This document shows, one piece after another, positions 61,383 to 64,000 of a stretch of DNA of 64,000 nucleotides. Numbering within the stretch: position 1 is the first letter of the stretch; every line of letters starts with the position of its first letter. The position numbers and the translations under genes were made by a program. The stretch comes from Diplosphaera chodatii (lineage: Eukaryota > Chlorophyta > Trebouxiophyceae > Prasiolales > Stichococcaceae). The stretch covers positions 186,001 through 250,000 of the forward strand of contig JAALGY010000033.1 in the NCBI GenBank assembly GCA_032358165.1, in the 5' to 3' direction. A model generated the notes under the pieces. That model was not told the DNA's origin. It saw only the letters and a program-made list of their open reading frames with translations, and searched no databases.

Positions 61383-64000
61383 TCACATGTCAGCCTGAGG
61401 TGCGCTGCCTTTCTCGCTGTACTTCGGCAGGAAGTAGCTGCAGGAGGCACGAACCATGGCAGTTGCATTGCAGGGCACATGCTAACATGCTTTCTACAGG
61501 TTTTGAGGACATCGTGCACAATCACATGGTATGCATCATGAGATACTGCAGAATGCTTACCACTCCTCAAAGTTGCTTATGTCATCCTACAGGGCATTTG
61601 GATCATCTCAAGTGCACGGTGTGTATGAAGGTCTGACGCTCGCGTTGACCTGCGATGTTTCGAGTATTGCAACATCGTACTGAGGCGGCAGCAGCTGCTC
61701 ACCTTGCCGGTGAATACCACAGGATAGTTGTAGATGACCAGAGCGTCTTCTTCCTTCTTGCTAGCCTGTAGCATGTTCAGTGCAGTAATGGCACATGGAA
61801 TCTCTGCGTCTCAATTGAAACTAAAGCTGCAGATGCCTACTCTGATTCCTACTAGGATCGGAGGTAGGCAGTAAAGTGTGGTGTATGTGTACATGGCACC
61901 ACAAAGGGATGCATGATGAGCAGGCGCACCCGACAGTGAAGATTGTGGCGTGCCCTGTTCACCAAGACCTTGGCAACTGCCAGCGTGACATCCACCTGCA
62001 GATCACCACATGCCATCTGGTAAAGCAGCGTTCGCCAAATGCAGCCGGCAGCTGGACTGGACACCTCTCCTGTTGGCACCTTGCTGACCAATGTGCAGGT
62101 CATATAGTCAAGGCAAGTAGTCCTTACAGCCTCTGGTGAGTGCGGAATGTCCAGCTGCTGCGACCACTCAAAGGCATTCTTCTCTGGATGCCATTGGGTC
62201 GCTGTGATGGGATACTGCAATGCAAACTGAAGCTCGATCAGCCCGGAGACAAAAGCGCTTCCATGAGCCACAAACTCCATGGAATCGATGCCTGCTAATC
62301 ACCGGATAGATGTTCATTTTGTATGTAGTGCAACTCCTGCAATGAGCACTACCTTGTGAGCCTCCACTGTGGAGACGAAGGGCTTGCCTTTCCGGTCTGT
62401 TGACGTCGTGATCACCCTGAAGAAGTGCTCGAGTCGACTGCTGGCATGGAAAGCTGACACACCCACACCTGCAAAGCAATGCGGCATATGCTGATTCTGC
62501 CGTGGCATCAGGCGCACAGCACAGGCACTGACACCTTTGACACCTTGAGCGCTGCCAGTTCAGGGAGCTCAGCTTGTGCTGCACACAGGTGAGTCACAGT
62601 GTGGTCTGAAGCTGCCTATGATCACGACTAGCGAGCTGGCCTCACCGTAGCTGTGGTTCTCCATGGTGACAGGCTTCTGCTGCAGGTCACGGCGCACCGT
62701 CTTGGGCAGCAGCTGCCAGAAGCGACTTTTCTGTAGTGCAAGCGTGACAGCTGTCATCTGCTTACCTTCCTACCATGTGCAGGCCATCAACATGACCTGC
62801 CAGCATCCGCCCACTAGTGCAGAGGCCACTACGTAACAGGTCAGACATATGGAGTCAGTTACAAGTCCAGCCTGTGGCTTGCACAAGTGCTCACCTCGCC
62901 GCCCGGCTCCAGCTTGACGGTCGAGGGGTTGTTGGTGCCATCGTATGTGTCCAGGAGAAAGTTCTCCTGAGCCACCGCAACCGACACCGCCTCCATGCCC
63001 AGGCAGGTGGCATGCATCTGCAGGCGCAATGGCAGTCAGCCCGAAAGCAGGAAGCAGATGCCCACCAAAGGGTTGCGCCAGGGAGAGGCTGCAGGACATG
63101 TGGATGAGCAGGGCGCCAAAGCCGAGGCAGGTGCCGTGCATCTGCGGGCACGCATGCCGGTGGTCTCGACGTGCAGAAGAGACGCCTGTGACAAGCGCCA
63201 GACGTATCCTTTGGTGGAGTCCGCACCGGGAAGTAGTCCCCGTTGTCATTGGCTGCCTTGGTCAAATTCAGCAGCAAGACCACAGAGTCATAGTAGGGGT
63301 GTCCAGGCGATAGGTCCTGGCCGCCGCCGGGGATAAGCACCCCATTGATCTTGCTGAACCTGCAGTGCAGGAGACATATAGGCTGATAGTCCAGGCATGC
63401 GACTGATGTACCCTTCACAGGGCAAGTTGTTACAAATTGCAGCGAGCACTCGATCAATCTCGGTGGACCATGGTGGGTCGAGGGGCAAGCTTACATGCGC
63501 TTCATTTCGTCAGGCGGCATGTCGCAAGGCAGACCCACGGCACGGGCGCCAGCAGCCTGCACACAGCCGGGTGCTTCCCCCTTGAGCTGCTCGCATGCAT
63601 GAATTGCGTTCTGCCGACAGCTGCCTGGCATGCGCAGGGCGGTTGCAACCGCATGCTGTGTCGTTTACCTGCACAAAGCGCACGTACGACGCCGCGATGT
63701 AGGTGTGGCCCTCAGGGGCTGGGCTGCCAGTCTGGGAGACGGGATGTAAGTGGTGACCATACAATGTCAGAGATGCCGGCTTTGACCATGCATGTCATGA
63801 TGTGACACATGCTGCCAAGGCGTATGCTGTTCGCCGCAAGGAGGTCATCGTCAACAGTCAGACGGCTCCCTGAAGAGCGCACACCTCGCTGAGGATGCCG
63901 ATCAGGGGCCTGTTGTTGAGCTGCCCTGTAAGCTGCTGCAGAGGCGCAGTAAGCCTGACCCCACTGATGTCCGCTGGGTTCCTGCATCGATGGCAGCGCC
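61383..64000 (-). CDS. GGH: Gamma-glutamyl hydrolase (folate polyglutamate hydrolase), 5' end beyond window
   Basis: A class I glutamine amidotransferase-like peptidase (C26) that trims folyl-polyglutamates, in plants in the vacuole. Visible exons in order: [16 protein letters not shown] (ending 63885), [54 protein letters not shown] with [10 protein letters not shown], the nucleophile exon TCLG (62895-63017, or the alternative at 63141), [15 protein letters not shown] with [43 protein letters not shown] (catalytic His), [38 protein letters not shown], then [20 protein letters not shown] ending APQADM, TGA at 61383-61385. The split codon in FEE-C-YFLPKY confirms the final junction. The signal peptide and start lie outside the window. 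Confidence 0.94.
62997..63151 (-). repeat. Duplicated start of the GGH nucleophile exon
   Basis: Segments 62997-63027 and 63121-63151 match at 26 of 31 bases, 124 bases apart, each spanning an acceptor (CTGCAG or CCGCAG) and the following codons. The downstream copy reads [17 protein letters not shown] and continues as a full 123-nt exon with a donor at 62894. The upstream copy reads [16 protein letters not shown], then loses similarity. Both carry the cysteine and both would join the preceding exon (…DYFP) in phase 0. Confidence 0.85.

Overview
The window is nuclear DNA of a green alga, most likely a trebouxiophyte (Chlorella/Coccomyxa type); this placement is an inference. The signs are many short GC-rich exons of about 20-60 codons separated by visibly less GC-rich introns, with almost uniform GTGAGC/GTGCGC donors and CTGCAG acceptors. 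The gene set is plant/algal: homomeric acetyl-CoA carboxylase, a plastid XK1-type sugar kinase, plant-type AMP deaminase with an N-terminal membrane anchor, gamma-glutamyl hydrolase and a PP2C. TGTAA, the chlorophyte poly(A) signal, occurs at several gene ends. There are no bacterial operons, ribosome-binding sites or CRISPR arrays.

Layout. 1-579 (-): 5' part of an unrecognised secreted protein. 1283-20787 (-): homomeric acetyl-CoA carboxylase in roughly 50 exons. 22371-24042 (-): conserved plant/algal protein with a transit-like N-terminus. 24089-29578 (-): S9 oligopeptidase. 30132-31585 (+): eIF1A. 32163-32818 (-): 105-aa single-pass membrane protein. 34117-40028 (-): 759-aa PP2C phosphatase with a transit-like N-terminus, a WW domain, a membrane helix and a three-copy acidic exon repeat. 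41052-42700 (-): 272-aa protein with an N-myristoylation-type start. 43063-44764 (+): tentative gene. 44795-48368 (-): three-RRM RNA-binding protein. 49114-56674 (+): AMP deaminase, 901 aa in 21 exons. 57248-60513 (-): plastid FGGY kinase of the XK1 type. 61383-end (-): gamma-glutamyl hydrolase, lacking its 5' end.

These are mostly housekeeping genes with no common pathway; neighbours relate through shared promoters (S9/eIF1A, RRM protein/AMPD) and convergent 3' ends. The most unusual material is the PP2C gene and a recurrent pattern of exon-scale tandem duplication. The PP2C carries two phase-1 exons of exactly 156 nt plus a shorter third copy, and a decayed or alternative copy of its terminal coding segment lies just beyond its stop. 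The gamma-glutamyl hydrolase has two copies of the segment encoding its nucleophile cysteine. Exon models for the PP2C, AMPD, eIF1A, the myristoylated protein, the small membrane protein and the 22.4-24.0 kb protein were followed splice by splice and keep phase throughout. The ACC, S9, RRM, kinase and hydrolase models are supported exon by exon, but not every boundary was fixed.
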